Below, piece after piece: positions 9,834 through 17,606 of a stretch of DNA of 64,000 bases (positions within the stretch are counted from its first letter, which is position 1; every line of letters begins with the position of its first letter). The translations under genes were made by a program, and so were the position numbers. The stretch comes from Gracilibacillus lacisalsi DSM 19029 (lineage in GTDB: Bacteria; Bacillota; Bacilli; Bacillales; Amphibacillaceae), in assembly GCF_000377765.1 (NCBI RefSeq), contig NZ_KB898675.1, positions 1 through 64,000 of the forward strand, written 5' to 3'. The notes under the pieces were generated by a model. It was not told the DNA's origin. It did no database searches and worked only from the letters and a program-made list of their open reading frames with translations.

Positions 9834-11231
9834 ATGAAACTGTCTTCCAAGCTATGGATATATTTTATTGTTAGTAGTATTACAGCAGTTATACTATTTA
9901 TTAGTTTTAGTCTTCTTATAGGTAAGATTAGTCGAACAGGATACACCAATGAAACGTTAGAGACACTTGCAAATCAAGTAATTAGCGAAATCACACATGC
10001 CGACAGGATTACTCCATCTTCTCTTGTTAAAACAATGGACGAATATCATTCTGATCATCCTTCTGTCCAATTTGAGTGGTTTAGCACAGAGGGAAAGATC
10101 CTATACTCCTCCAGCGATCGAACACAGCCTTATAGTTTTTCTGCATACAGTGATCTATTCATTAATGAACCATTCAACCTATGGATTCCAGAACATGATG
10201 TTAATTTGATTTATCGAACACAAATAAATGATCTTTCCTATTATTTGCATTTACAAGTCCCGAGTGAAGCAATGAATGATAAAGCTGTTTATTTTTATGT
10301 CCGTGAATGGTCTGCTTTTTTCACTCTTATTGTCCCATTTCTTGCTTTCATCATAACGCCTTATTTTTTTACTTTTTTTTTCTTTTTTAAATTACGTAAG
10401 CGATTAAAAAAATTGAATGAGGGGTTATCTAAAACGACTCTTGACCAACAGATAGAAATTGATGATCAATCGATGGATGAAATTGGACAATTGAGTCAAC
10501 ATTTCAATGTAATGTCCAGACGGATTCATGAGCAAGTCACTAAGATTCAAGAGCAAGAAGAAAAGCGAAAAGCGTTAATTTCAAATCTATCTCATGATCT
10601 ACGAACACCTTTGACGAATATACTTGGTTATGCTGATTCCATTCAAAACGGACTGTACAAAGATGAAAATGAGCTAAGGGCACATTCTAAGGTAATTGTT
10701 CGTCGCTCGCAATACATGGAGAAATTGATTAATACATTATTTGAAGTTTCTCAATCCGATTTGCATGGTATTCTACCACAGAAAGAATCTTGCAATGTAC
10801 CAAGTATGTTACGAAAAATTTTGACTGAATATCTACCAGTTTTTGAAGCGAAACATATCCATATTGAAATTGAAGTTCCCGATGGTTCAAATAGCATTAT
10901 GATAGATCCTCATTTAATTGAAAGAGTAATACGTAATTTGTTAGATAATGCGATTAAACATGGTGAGAGCGGCAATTATCTAAAAGTAAAATATATGGAG
11001 GACGTTAAACAAGTAAAGGTTGCTATCATAGATCATGGAAAAGGAATTCCTCCTGAACAAATCCCTTTTTTATTTGACCGTTTCTATCAAGGTAGCCAAA
11101 ACAGAAACAAAGAAAGCTTTGGATTGGGATTATCTATTGCCAAGGAATTTACAAATGCACATAACGGTGATATTACCGTTCATAGCATTCCCAATAGAGA
11201 AACATGTTTTACCTTAATTTTGCCTAAATAA
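9834..11231 (+). CDS. Sensor histidine kinase, partner of the preceding regulator
   Basis: 465 residues. Membrane segment ~9-29, extracytoplasmic sensor of ~130 residues, second membrane segment ~160-185, a HAMP domain (RLKKLNEGLSK..., ~190-240), HisKA with H254 in NLSHDLRTPLTN, and HATPase_c with N box RNLLDNAIKHGE, G1 DHGKGIP, F box FDRFYQG and G2 GLGLSIAKEF. All catalytic boxes are intact. The sensor domain has no family I recognise. The stop is followed by AT-rich sequence without its own complete terminator. Only a left-arm copy of the terminator at 9017 is present, and the next terminator-like hairpin is at 11397. Confidence 0.87.
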   Translation: MKLSSKLWIYFIVSSITAVILFISFSLLIGKISRTGYTNETLETLANQVISEITHADRITPSSLVKTMDEYHSDHPSVQFEWFSTEGKILYSSSDRTQPYSFSAYSDLFINEPFNLWIPEHDVNLIYRTQINDLSYYLHLQVPSEAMNDKAVYFYVREWSAFFTLIVPFLAFIITPYFFTFFFFFKLRKRLKKLNEGLSKTTLDQQIEIDDQSMDEIGQLSQHFNVMSRRIHEQVTKIQEQEEKRKALISNLSHDLRTPLTNILGYADSIQNGLYKDENELRAHSKVIVRRSQYMEKLINTLFEVSQSDLHGILPQKESCNVPSMLRKILTEYLPVFEAKHIHIEIEVPDGSNSIMIDPHLIERVIRNLLDNAIKHGESGNYLKVKYMEDVKQVKVAIIDHGKGIPPEQIPFLFDRFYQGSQNRNKESFGLGLSIAKEFTNAHNGDITVHSIPNRETCFTLILPK

Positions 11232-11283
11232 ACTAATGAAAGGTTCTTCCATAAATTAGAAAATAAACCTTACTTAAGTATGA

Positions 11284-11364
11284 ATGGTAACAGATATTGC
11301 TGAGCAAACGAATTTGCTTGCATTAAATGCAGCAATTGAGGCTAACCGTGCTGGAGAAGAATAG
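11284..11364 (+). pseudogene. Remnant of a methyl-accepting chemotaxis protein gene
   Basis: A 26-codon open stretch reads VTDIAEQTNLLALNAAIEAN, then RAGEE and a stop. This is the invariant hairpin tip of the MCP signalling domain, where it contacts CheA/CheW. Nothing else of the receptor is present on either side, so it is a fragment left by deletion or recombination. An ATG precedes it in frame but there is no ribosome site. Its left border abuts a partial copy of the terminator at 9017. Confidence 0.85.
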
Positions 11365-11386
11365 CGCACCAAATCTCATAATGGGT

Positions 11387-11415
11387 GTCCTATTTTCAAA
11401 CACCTCTCATATATT
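11387..11415 (+). promoter_or_regulatory. Sigma-E promoter of spoVR
   Basis: GTCCTATT (11387-11394), a 13-bp spacer and CATATATT (11408-11415) fit the sigma-E consensus (KMATATT and CATACANT). B. subtilis spoVR is sigma-E dependent in the mother cell. The predicted start lies close to the Shine-Dalgarno sequence, so the leader would be only about a dozen bases. Confidence 0.6.
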
Positions 11416-11430
11416 ATAGTGGAGGTGTTT
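11397..11430 (+). terminator. Hairpin over the spoVR ribosome site, possible terminator for upstream transcription
   Basis: AAACACCTC (~11398-11406) is perfectly complementary to GAGGTGTTT (11422-11430), and TTTTG follows. RNA reading in from upstream would hide the spoVR Shine-Dalgarno in the stem or terminate there. RNA starting at the sigma-E promoter would lack the left arm and stay translatable. Confidence 0.5.
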
Positions 11431-11433
11431 TGT

Positions 11434-12849
11434 TTGAAAGCAGAAGAGAAAAAGAAATTAGAAAAGGCAATTCATGAAATCACTGAGATTGCAGAAGGAT
11501 TTGGCTTAGATTTTTATCCGATGCGCTATGAAATTTGCCCACCTGAAATTTTATATACATTTGGTGCATATGGCATGCCAACTAGATTTTCGCATTGGAG
11601 CTTCGGCAAACAATTTCATCGGATGAAACTGCAATACGATCTCGGCTTAAGTAGAATATACGAATTGGTGATCAATTCGAACCCATGTTATGCTTTTTTA
11701 TTGCATTCCAATAGTTTGATTCAAAATAAATTGATTGTTGCTCATGTATTAGCACATTGTGACTTTTTTAAAAATAATGTACGGTTTCAAAATACGAAGC
11801 GTGATATGGTTGAAAGCATGGCTGCGACCGCTGAACGTGTGGCAAAATACGAGAAACAACACGGGATTAAGGAAGTCGAAAAATTCCTTGATGCGGTACT
11901 CTCGATTCAGGAGCACATCGATCCTACCTTGTTAAAAGCACAATTAGATTGGCAAAAAAATGAGGAGGAAGAAGAAATACCAAAGCCTAGAAGAACAGAG
12001 TATGATGATTTATGGAATCTAGACCAGTCTTCTTCAAATTCGGGGCAGGCAACTAAAAAGAAAAAGGCTTTCCCGCCTCACCCGGAAAAAGATATTTTAT
12101 TATTTATTGAAGAGCATAGTAGAGAATTAGAGGATTGGCAGCGTGATATTTTAACTATGATGCGGGAGGAAATGCTGTATTTCTGGCCGCAATTAGAGAC
12201 GAAAATTATGAATGAGGGCTGGGCGACATACTGGCATCAACGAATTGTAAGAGAGTTAGATTTAACAAGTGATGAAACAGTGGAATTTGCCTCTCTCAAT
12301 GCTGGTGTTGTTCAACCATCGACAACACAGATCAATCCTTATTATCTCGGCGTAAAAATGTTTGAAGATATCGAAGAACGGTACAACAATCCTTCTGAAG
12401 AAATGAAACAGTTTGGCGTAGAACCTGGTTCAGGAAGGGAAAAAATATTTGAAGTGCGCGAAATCGAATCAGATATTTCGTTTATGCGCAATTATTTAAC
12501 AAAAGATCTGGTGGAGAAGGAAGACCTATACCTTTTTCAAAAACAAGGACCAGAATATAAAATAGTCGATAAAAATTGGGAAGAAGTACGCGATCAGTTG
12601 ATTTCTACTAGGTTAAACGGAGGATTTCCTTATTTGACAGTCGTCGATGGTGATTATATGCGAAACGGAGAATTATATATTCGCCATCATTATGAAGGTG
12701 TAGAGCTTGATGTCCGTTACTTAGAGAAAACTTTACCATATATTTATCAATTATGGGGAAGAGACGTCCATCTTGAAACCGTAATGGAAGATAAAGAATG
12801 TTTATTTTCTTGTAATGGTACAAAGGTGATGAAAAAATTCATCTCATAA
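11434..12849 (+). CDS. spoVR: Stage V sporulation protein R
   Basis: 471 residues from TTG 11434 (after GGAGGTG), close to the family length. Characteristic SpoVR stretches: [29 protein letters not shown] in the first ~55 residues (read in parts), [35 protein letters not shown], and [18 protein letters not shown]. SpoVR is needed for normal spore cortex formation in B. subtilis, though its biochemical activity is not established. An in-frame GTG at 11419 overlaps the ribosome site and is rejected. Its own sigma-E-type promoter and a following terminator indicate a monocistronic sporulation gene. Confidence 0.95.
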   Translation: MKAEEKKKLEKAIHEITEIAEGFGLDFYPMRYEICPPEILYTFGAYGMPTRFSHWSFGKQFHRMKLQYDLGLSRIYELVINSNPCYAFLLHSNSLIQNKLIVAHVLAHCDFFKNNVRFQNTKRDMVESMAATAERVAKYEKQHGIKEVEKFLDAVLSIQEHIDPTLLKAQLDWQKNEEEEEIPKPRRTEYDDLWNLDQSSSNSGQATKKKKAFPPHPEKDILLFIEEHSRELEDWQRDILTMMREEMLYFWPQLETKIMNEGWATYWHQRIVRELDLTSDETVEFASLNAGVVQPSTTQINPYYLGVKMFEDIEERYNNPSEEMKQFGVEPGSGREKIFEVREIESDISFMRNYLTKDLVEKEDLYLFQKQGPEYKIVDKNWEEVRDQLISTRLNGGFPYLTVVDGDYMRNGELYIRHHYEGVELDVRYLEKTLPYIYQLWGRDVHLETVMEDKECLFSCNGTKVMKKFIS

Positions 12850-12884
12850 AAAGCAGGAATTAAAAGAGGTCATGTAGAATTATA

Positions 12885-12914
12885 GAATCAGTATTAATAC
12901 TGGTTCTTTTTTTG
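12885..12914 (+). terminator. Terminator of spoVR
   Basis: Palindrome GAATCAGTATT / AATACTGGTTC (12885-12906, one G-U pair) followed by seven T. Confidence 0.85.
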
Positions 12915-12990
12915 TTTCTAAGAAAAGTATAAAATTAGTGCAATGACTGCGTTAAGCGAAGTAGTTATTTTGAAATGTTTGATGTATATT

Positions 12991-13310
12991 TGCAACCACT
13001 CCGACTAATTACTCCGCTTTCCGCGGGAGTCTACGTAATTAGTCTCCGCTATGAAGAGGTGCAACAATTCATGTCATAAGTAATAGGTTGCCTTTTATAC
13101 AATGGATGAAGTGAATATCGCTATTCGTGAGTACATAAGTATTTGTGTTACTTCATGCTAGCGTTGTAGGACAGATATTAGCGAAGGCCGCCCACTTCCA
13201 CTCCTGTGGGAATCGTTTGGCGTGAAGATCCACTTTTACGAGCGGTTTTTGCTCGAAAAAGTTAGCTGAAGGACAAACCCCACGGAAAGGGAAGTGGGCA
13301 GCCGAAGCGG
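12991..13310. repeat. Paired structured repeat element, locus 1
   Basis: The forward unit at 13181-13310 has an outer stem CCCACTTCC / GGAAGTGGG and a conserved core ACTCCTGTGGGA / CCCACGGAAAGG. Its inner hairpin is GATCCACTTTT(A)CGAGC...GCTCGAAAAAGTTAGCTGA. An inverted short unit at 12991-13060 keeps an outer stem (GACTAATTAC / GTAATTAGTC) and the core (CTTTCCGCGGGAGT) but lacks the inner hairpin. The element fills most of the gene-free 12915-13432. Stem sequences differ from those of the copies at 14512 and 27951 while pairing is kept. Confidence 0.75.
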
Positions 13311-13379
13311 TGGTTAAGCTATTCAAATATTTCATCATTACTACCAAAGTAATCGAAATCCAATTAGCCTTTAATAAAG

Positions 13380-13403
13380 GATCGGCGGGGTTTGCTGGTT
13401 TTT
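13380..13403 (+). terminator. Weak terminator-like hairpin closing repeat locus 1
   Basis: GATCGGC / GCTGGTT with several wobble pairs, then five T and CTTA. The same GGAYCGGCGGG...GGTTTTTCTTA word closes locus 2 at 14921-14949, so it belongs to the repeat neighbourhood rather than to one gene. Confidence 0.45.
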
Positions 13404-13432
13404 CTTATCATATAAGGAAGGGGTGAGGAAAA

Positions 13433-13876
13433 ATGAATATTGTGGAAAAAGATGCAATGTCAGTAATAGGGATTATAGTCGCTCGAGATTGGCAAGGCTT
13501 GATCCGTGATATGCCAGTAAAGTGGGAAGAATTTAAAAGCAGATTAACGGAAATAAAGCAAAGAAAAACGGACATCATGATGGATATAAGTCTGGAGAAA
13601 CTTGAACAGACCTATACTCAATTTATCTGTGTAGAAGTAGAACAAGATGCTGAGGTACCTGAAGGAATGGAGAAAATGGTGATTCCTTCAGCGAGTTATT
13701 TACATCACAAGCACGATGGCAGTTTAGTTGCGATTGCACAGACTTTTGGTGACATGTACCAATATGGTAAAGAACATGAATTGGCGTTAGAAGAGATGAA
13801 AATAGATATTGGTTATACCATTCAAGGTACAGAAACATCACATGATTTATATATTAAAATAAATGGAATCGCCTAA
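13433..13876 (+). CDS. GyrI-like / AraC effector-binding domain protein
   Basis: 147 residues consisting only of a GyrI-like (SOUL-type) small-molecule binding fold. Key stretches are EEFKSRLTEIKQR near the N-terminus, FICVEVEQDAEVPEGMEKMVIPSASYLHHKHDG in the middle (PEGM..., typical of the family), and a C-terminal DLYIKI strand. Stand-alone proteins of this type bind hydrophobic cations or drugs. No DNA-binding domain is attached and the ligand is unknown. ATG 13433 has an excellent ribosome site (AAGGGGTGAGG). Confidence 0.6.
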   Translation: MNIVEKDAMSVIGIIVARDWQGLIRDMPVKWEEFKSRLTEIKQRKTDIMMDISLEKLEQTYTQFICVEVEQDAEVPEGMEKMVIPSASYLHHKHDGSLVAIAQTFGDMYQYGKEHELALEEMKIDIGYTIQGTETSHDLYIKINGIA

Positions 13877-13944
13877 TTTTAATATGGACAAATTACCTAA
13901 CCTCGTGTCTAACATATAGTGTTAGTGATAGGAGGTTAAACATT

Positions 13945-14379
13945 ATGGAACAATATTATCCATCTCATTCATATATGTATGACCAATATGGGAATGTGTA
14001 TGCAGATTATGGTCAGTTTCCTCAACGAGGCTATCCTGGTACAGGACAAGGAGAAGGTCCTTCTGCTCCACCACCATTCGCCCCACCAAATATTGGACAG
14101 GGGCCACAAGGTATGCCACCAACAGGACCGCCACCGGCACAAATACCACAGCAAACACAACAACTAGGTGACGGACCACAATTGTATGCAGTTGATCCCG
14201 GTTCAATGAGAGGCTGTCTATATCGATATACGTATGTTTGGCTGAGTCGCTATAACTCATTCTGGTTTTATCCAACGTATATCGGCAGACGTTCAGTTGC
14301 TGGTTACCGCTGGACAGGATTTAACTGGATATACTTCGGAATTGATACAGAAAGAATTCAATCCTTTACATGTGTGTAA
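13945..14379 (+). CDS. Pro/Gln/Tyr-rich protein with conserved aromatic C-terminal domain
   Basis: 144 residues. The N-terminal ~85 residues are low-complexity (Tyr, Pro, Gln, Gly), with no signal peptide. The C-terminal ~58 residues (after AVDPGSM, from RGCLYRYTYVWL to IQSFTCV) are compact, aromatic and flanked by two cysteines. I recall this C-terminal block from uncharacterised proteins of many Bacillaceae. Composition and lack of a secretion signal would suit a spore coat component, but that is inference. ATG 13945 follows ATAGGAGGTTAAAC. A terminator follows at 14392. Confidence 0.65.
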   Translation: MEQYYPSHSYMYDQYGNVYADYGQFPQRGYPGTGQGEGPSAPPPFAPPNIGQGPQGMPPTGPPPAQIPQQTQQLGDGPQLYAVDPGSMRGCLYRYTYVWLSRYNSFWFYPTYIGRRSVAGYRWTGFNWIYFGIDTERIQSFTCV

Positions 14380-14391
14380 ATAAAACACAAT

Positions 14392-14430
14392 TAACACATG
14401 CTTTTCAAGCGCATGTGTTATTGCTTTTTT
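14392..14430 (+). terminator. Rho-independent terminator
   Basis: TAACACATGC / GCATGTGTTA with a 9-nt loop, then T-run at 14425-14430. It ends the 13945 gene. Confidence 0.88.
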
Positions 14431-14511
14431 AAAAGGTAAGAAAGTATGTAATCCGCGTTATCAACGCATTTGTAAGCAGAGTAGCCATTTTGAATTAGCT
14501 TGTATAGGAAA

Positions 14512-14880
14512 CCATCGCTGCGGCTGTCCACTTCCCTTTCCACGGGATTTTCGCCTAAGCTAACTTTGGTAAGCAAAGAGCACTTACCAAAGTGGATCTT
14601 AGTCGAAAATCATCCCGTAGGAGTGGAAGTGGACGGCCTCCGCTATGAAACTGTTCTACAACGTTTGTGACTGCTAACTTCTCGAGCCTTCTTAACCTGT
14701 GTCATAAAACTGGAATGTCAGCGAGTACATTCATTGTAGAGCATTAATTAGCGTAGGCGTCCACTTCGACTCCTGTGGGATCAGCGTGATCTGAAGATCC
14801 ACTTTTGTAAAGCGATCTTCTTTACAAAAGTTAGCTGAAGACACGGCCCACGGAAAGCGAAGTGGGCAAGCCGCAGCGGT
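14512..14880. repeat. Paired structured repeat element, locus 2
   Basis: The inverted unit at 14512-14645 has outer stem GTCCACTTCC / GGAAGTGGAC and inner hairpin CTTTGGTAAG / CTTACCAAAG. The forward unit at 14751-14880 has outer stem CCACTTCG / CGAAGTGG and inner hairpin CTTTTGTAAAG / CTTTACAAAAG. Both keep the core words CTCCTGTGGGA (or its variant) and CCCACGGAAAG, and the AAGTTAGCTGA / GATCCACTT flanks of the inner hairpin. The units point away from each other across ~105 bp. Flanks resemble each other in inverted order (GTAGCCATTTTGAA left, TGTCAAAATAATAC right). No gene lies between 14380 and 14946. Confidence 0.75.
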
Positions 14881-14921
14881 TGTTACGCCTATTATTCATG
14901 TCAAAATAATACTTTGGACAG

Positions 14922-14945
14922 GACCGGCGGGCTTTCCCGGTTTTT
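14922..14945 (+). terminator. Plus-strand terminator-like hairpin closing repeat locus 2
   Basis: GACCGG (14922-14927) pairs with CCGGTT (14937-14942), followed by a T-run and CTTA. The T-run is on the plus strand, so it does not serve czrA, which ends at 14947 on the minus strand. Confidence 0.5.
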
Positions 14946-14946
14946 C

Positions 14947-15255
14947 TTAATGATGGGTCGCATGATCAATGGATTGCTGCAATATTTTCATCACATGTTC
15001 ATCGTCCTGAGAATAATAAATGGTTTTGCCATCACGTCTATATTTTACTAGACGTAAATTTTTTAAAAAACGTAATTGATGGGAGACATTTGATTGATTT
15101 AGGTCTAGTTGTTGTGCAATGTTAGAGACCGACATTTCCTGATTAAATAACAAATGTAAGATACGGATTCTAGTCGGATCAGCCAGTGCTTTAAAAGTTT
15201 GTGATACTAAAAAAAGTGTTTCTTCATCTAATGATTGATAGTTTTCATCTGACAT
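14947..15255 (-). CDS. czrA: Zn(II)-responsive ArsR/SmtB-family repressor CzrA
   Basis: 102-residue winged-helix repressor ([38 protein letters not shown]). The alpha-5 metal site is complete: D85 and H87 (DDEH) with H98 and H101 (HATHH). This is exactly the D-x-H...H-x2-H spacing of CzrA/SmtB-type zinc/cobalt sensors. It should release the czcD promoter when zinc or cobalt rises. It lies 18 bp behind czcD on the same strand, and an ArsR-type operator sits over the czcD start point (16217-16230), so the pair is an autoregulated operon. ATG 15255 follows AGGAGGGATTATG spacing. Confidence 0.9.
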   Translation of the reverse strand: MSDENYQSLDEETLFLVSQTFKALADPTRIRILHLLFNQEMSVSNIAQQLDLNQSNVSHQLRFLKNLRLVKYRRDGKTIYYSQDDEHVMKILQQSIDHATHH

Positions 15256-15273
15256 ACATAATCCCTCCTGTAA

Positions 15274-16191
15274 TCAATTGCAATTGTTTTCATCATGCTC
15301 CATTTCTGCATGCCGACCTTCTATTTGGATGGTTGTATGATGAATCGCAAAGTCATCATGTAATAATTGGGCAGCTTTTTTTAATAGCAGATCTCGGTCG
15401 ATATTTTCCTCTACCACCATATGACAGCTTAACGCAGGAAAATCTGAAGTGATCGTCCAGACGTGTAAATCATGTACATTAATAACGCCGTCTAATTGGA
15501 CCAATTTATTTTCAATTTCCTCATAAGATAGATAATTAGGGGTCCCTTCCATTAAAATATGAAAAGAATCACGAGTTACTCGATAGCCACTAAGTAAAAT
15601 AAGAGCAGCAACAATTATACTTGCAATTGGATCTGCCAAATTCCAATTAAAAAACATAATCAAGAGTCCAGCAATAATCGCTCCAACAGAGCCTAATAAA
15701 TCGCCGAATACATGTAACAATGCACTGCGCATATTTAAGTTATCCTTCGTATCACCACCACTTATTAATATAAAGGCAACACTAATATTAACGATTAGAC
15801 CTATTATCGCAATCCAAAGCATCATCGGACTTACATTAGGCGGTTCGAGGAAGCGGTAATATGCTTCATAAAAAATGTAAATAGAAATCGCTAGAAGTGT
15901 GACACCATTAATAAATGCTGCCAAAATTTCAAATCGTTTATAGCCGTATGTTTTCTGAGCATTAGCAGCTTTTTCGCTTAATTTAAATGCAAATAAACTC
16001 AATCCTAAAGCGAAAGCATCGCTCAACATATGACCAGCGTCAGACAATAATGCTAGGCTATTGGTTAAAAAACCTCCGATAACTTCGACTATCATAAATG
16101 TCGAAATCAATATAAAACTGATCAGCAATGCTTTTTTGTTGTTGGTATGATGATGATCATGACTATGACCATGTCCGTGATGATGTCCCAT
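15274..16191 (-). CDS. czcD: Cation diffusion facilitator CzcD (zinc/cobalt efflux)
   Basis: 305 residues with six membrane segments. It exports zinc-type divalent metals in exchange for protons/potassium. The N-terminal His-rich tail (MGHHHGHGHSHDHHH) is cytoplasmic metal-buffering sequence. The transport site is ALLSDAGHMLSDA in TM2 and HVFGDLLGS (HxxxD) in TM5. The cytoplasmic C-terminal domain ends with WTITSDFPALSCHMVV. It is the first gene of the czcD-czrA operon, with a consensus promoter and operator upstream. ATG 16191 has GGAGGGTAT before it. Confidence 0.92.
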   Translation of the reverse strand: MGHHHGHGHSHDHHHTNNKKALLISFILISTFMIVEVIGGFLTNSLALLSDAGHMLSDAFALGLSLFAFKLSEKAANAQKTYGYKRFEILAAFINGVTLLAISIYIFYEAYYRFLEPPNVSPMMLWIAIIGLIVNISVAFILISGGDTKDNLNMRSALLHVFGDLLGSVGAIIAGLLIMFFNWNLADPIASIIVAALILLSGYRVTRDSFHILMEGTPNYLSYEEIENKLVQLDGVINVHDLHVWTITSDFPALSCHMVVEENIDRDLLLKKAAQLLHDDFAIHHTTIQIEGRHAEMEHDENNCN

Positions 16192-16216
16192 ACAATACCC
16201 TCCTCGATATAATACG

Positions 16217-16260
16217 TGAACACATATTCATATTATAAAATGTATAGAGAAAATGTGCAA
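16217..16260 (-). promoter_or_regulatory. czcD-czrA promoter with CzrA operator
   Basis: On the minus strand: TTGCAC (16255-16260), 17-bp spacer and TATAAT (16232-16237), a near-consensus sigma-A promoter. Immediately downstream, TGAA-N6-TTCA (16217-16230) with A/T-rich symmetric flanks matches the ArsR/CzrA operator pattern and covers the start point, so bound repressor would block transcription. Confidence 0.82.
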
Positions 16261-16278
16261 GAAAATCTCGAGTGTCAA

Positions 16279-16307
16279 GAAAAAAGTGACCGGAATAATC
16301 CGATCAC
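16279..16307 (-). terminator. Terminator of chrA
   Basis: Read on the minus strand, GTGATCGGA / TCCGGTCAC (one wobble) with a 4-nt loop is followed by six T (A-run 16279-16285 on plus). It touches the chrA stop codon. Confidence 0.85.
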
Positions 16308-17491
16308 TAAAAAGGTAAATATGGTAATAGGATGCCACCAATTAAGCCAATTATAACGACTATCCAGGATGGTAACTTCCAAAATGCTAATAAACTAAAA
16401 AGGATGGCAGCTAAGATAAAATCTTTCGTTTCTAAAATAGTACTTGTCCAGATTGGCTGATAAAAGGCTGCAATTAACAGGCCAACAACGGCTGAATTGA
16501 CACTAACTAAGGCACCACGTACTGAAGAGATATGGCGTAACGCATGCCAGAAAGGTAAAGTACCGATAATTAGTAAAAAGGCTGGCAGAAAGATAGCAGC
16601 TGTTGCAAGGAGTCCACCAGATATACCGCCGATGACCGTTCCAAGGTATGCGGCAAAGGTAAAGAGTGGGCCAGGTACTGCTTGTGCAGCCCCATAACCT
16701 GCTAAAAATTCTTGTTCGGATACCCAACCAGTTGGCACAAATTCTTGCTCTAGTAACGGTAAAACCACATGTCCGCCACCAAATACAAGAGCACCTGAGC
16801 GATAAAAGCTGTCAAACATCGCTAGCCATTGCCAATCGGTTATTTGGCTAGCTAGCGGAAGCGTTACTAATAAAATAAAAAATAACGAAATACTAATAAT
16901 AGCTGTTTTCTTAGATAAGCTTAAATGTAAATGTGCAGGTTGTTCTTGGTTTTCTTGTTTTTGAAAAAAGCAAATACCAATTACCGCAGCGACCAAAATG
17001 ATCACTACCTGTGTCAAAGTTGTTTGTAATAAGAGCATGATGGTAACTGCGCTTAAGGCTATCGCTTTTCGTGGTAAATCCGGTGTTAATTTAGCACCCA
17101 TTCCCATAATGGCATGGGCAACAACAGCGACAGCAACTATTTTTAAACCGTGAATAAAGCTTGCATCATAAAAAGCAAACTGATGTAAAGCCAATGCAAA
17201 TAAAATAAGTACGATGACAGATGGCAAGGTAAAGCCAATAAAGGCGAGAATACCGCCTAATACACCACCACGAATGATTCCGACTCCAATACCTACCTGA
17301 CTGCTAGCAGGACCGGGCAGGAATTGGCATAATGCAACTAAATCTGCATAAGCTTTCTCATCGAGCCACTTCTTCTGGCGCACGTATTCTTCATGGAAAT
17401 AGCCGAGGTGTGCAATAGGCCCACCAAATGAAGTAAAACCTAAGCGTGTTGCAATCCATAAAATGATGAGATAATCGCGAACTGTAGTCAT
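16307..17491 (-). CDS. chrA: Chromate transporter ChrA (two-domain CHR family)
   Basis: 394 residues, a full-length fusion of two homologous CHR halves with ~10-12 membrane segments. Family marks in the first half: RLGFTSFGGPIAHLGYFHEEYV, QFLPGPASSQVGI and GGVLGGILAFIGF. In the second half: FDSFYRSGALVFGGGHVVLPLL and AQAVPGPLFTFAAYLG. It exports chromate (CHR-type proton or sulfate-coupled transport is proposed). It has its own terminator, and the neighbouring czcD operon is separately promoted, though both are metal-resistance genes on the same strand. ATG 17491 has a GGGGGC-type ribosome site. Confidence 0.9.
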   Translation of the reverse strand: MTTVRDYLIILWIATRLGFTSFGGPIAHLGYFHEEYVRQKKWLDEKAYADLVALCQFLPGPASSQVGIGVGIIRGGVLGGILAFIGFTLPSVIVLILFALALHQFAFYDASFIHGLKIVAVAVVAHAIMGMGAKLTPDLPRKAIALSAVTIMLLLQTTLTQVVIILVAAVIGICFFQKQENQEQPAHLHLSLSKKTAIISISLFFILLVTLPLASQITDWQWLAMFDSFYRSGALVFGGGHVVLPLLEQEFVPTGWVSEQEFLAGYGAAQAVPGPLFTFAAYLGTVIGGISGGLLATAAIFLPAFLLIIGTLPFWHALRHISSVRGALVSVNSAVVGLLIAAFYQPIWTSTILETKDFILAAILFSLLAFWKLPSWIVVIIGLIGGILLPYLPF

Positions 17492-17606
17492 ATAAGCCCC
17501 CTTGAAATCGAAATTTCTCTGTAAAGTATAGCAGTACCGTGATATCTCAACAAGAAGTGATTTGTAAAGTTTTTGTTAAAGATTGAAGCGCTAAAAAAAG
17601 GGATTT

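Noticed and set aside
13153-13347. 64-codon minus-strand frame in repeat locus 1
   Set aside because: Lies across the structured repeat; the other copies do not preserve a frame.
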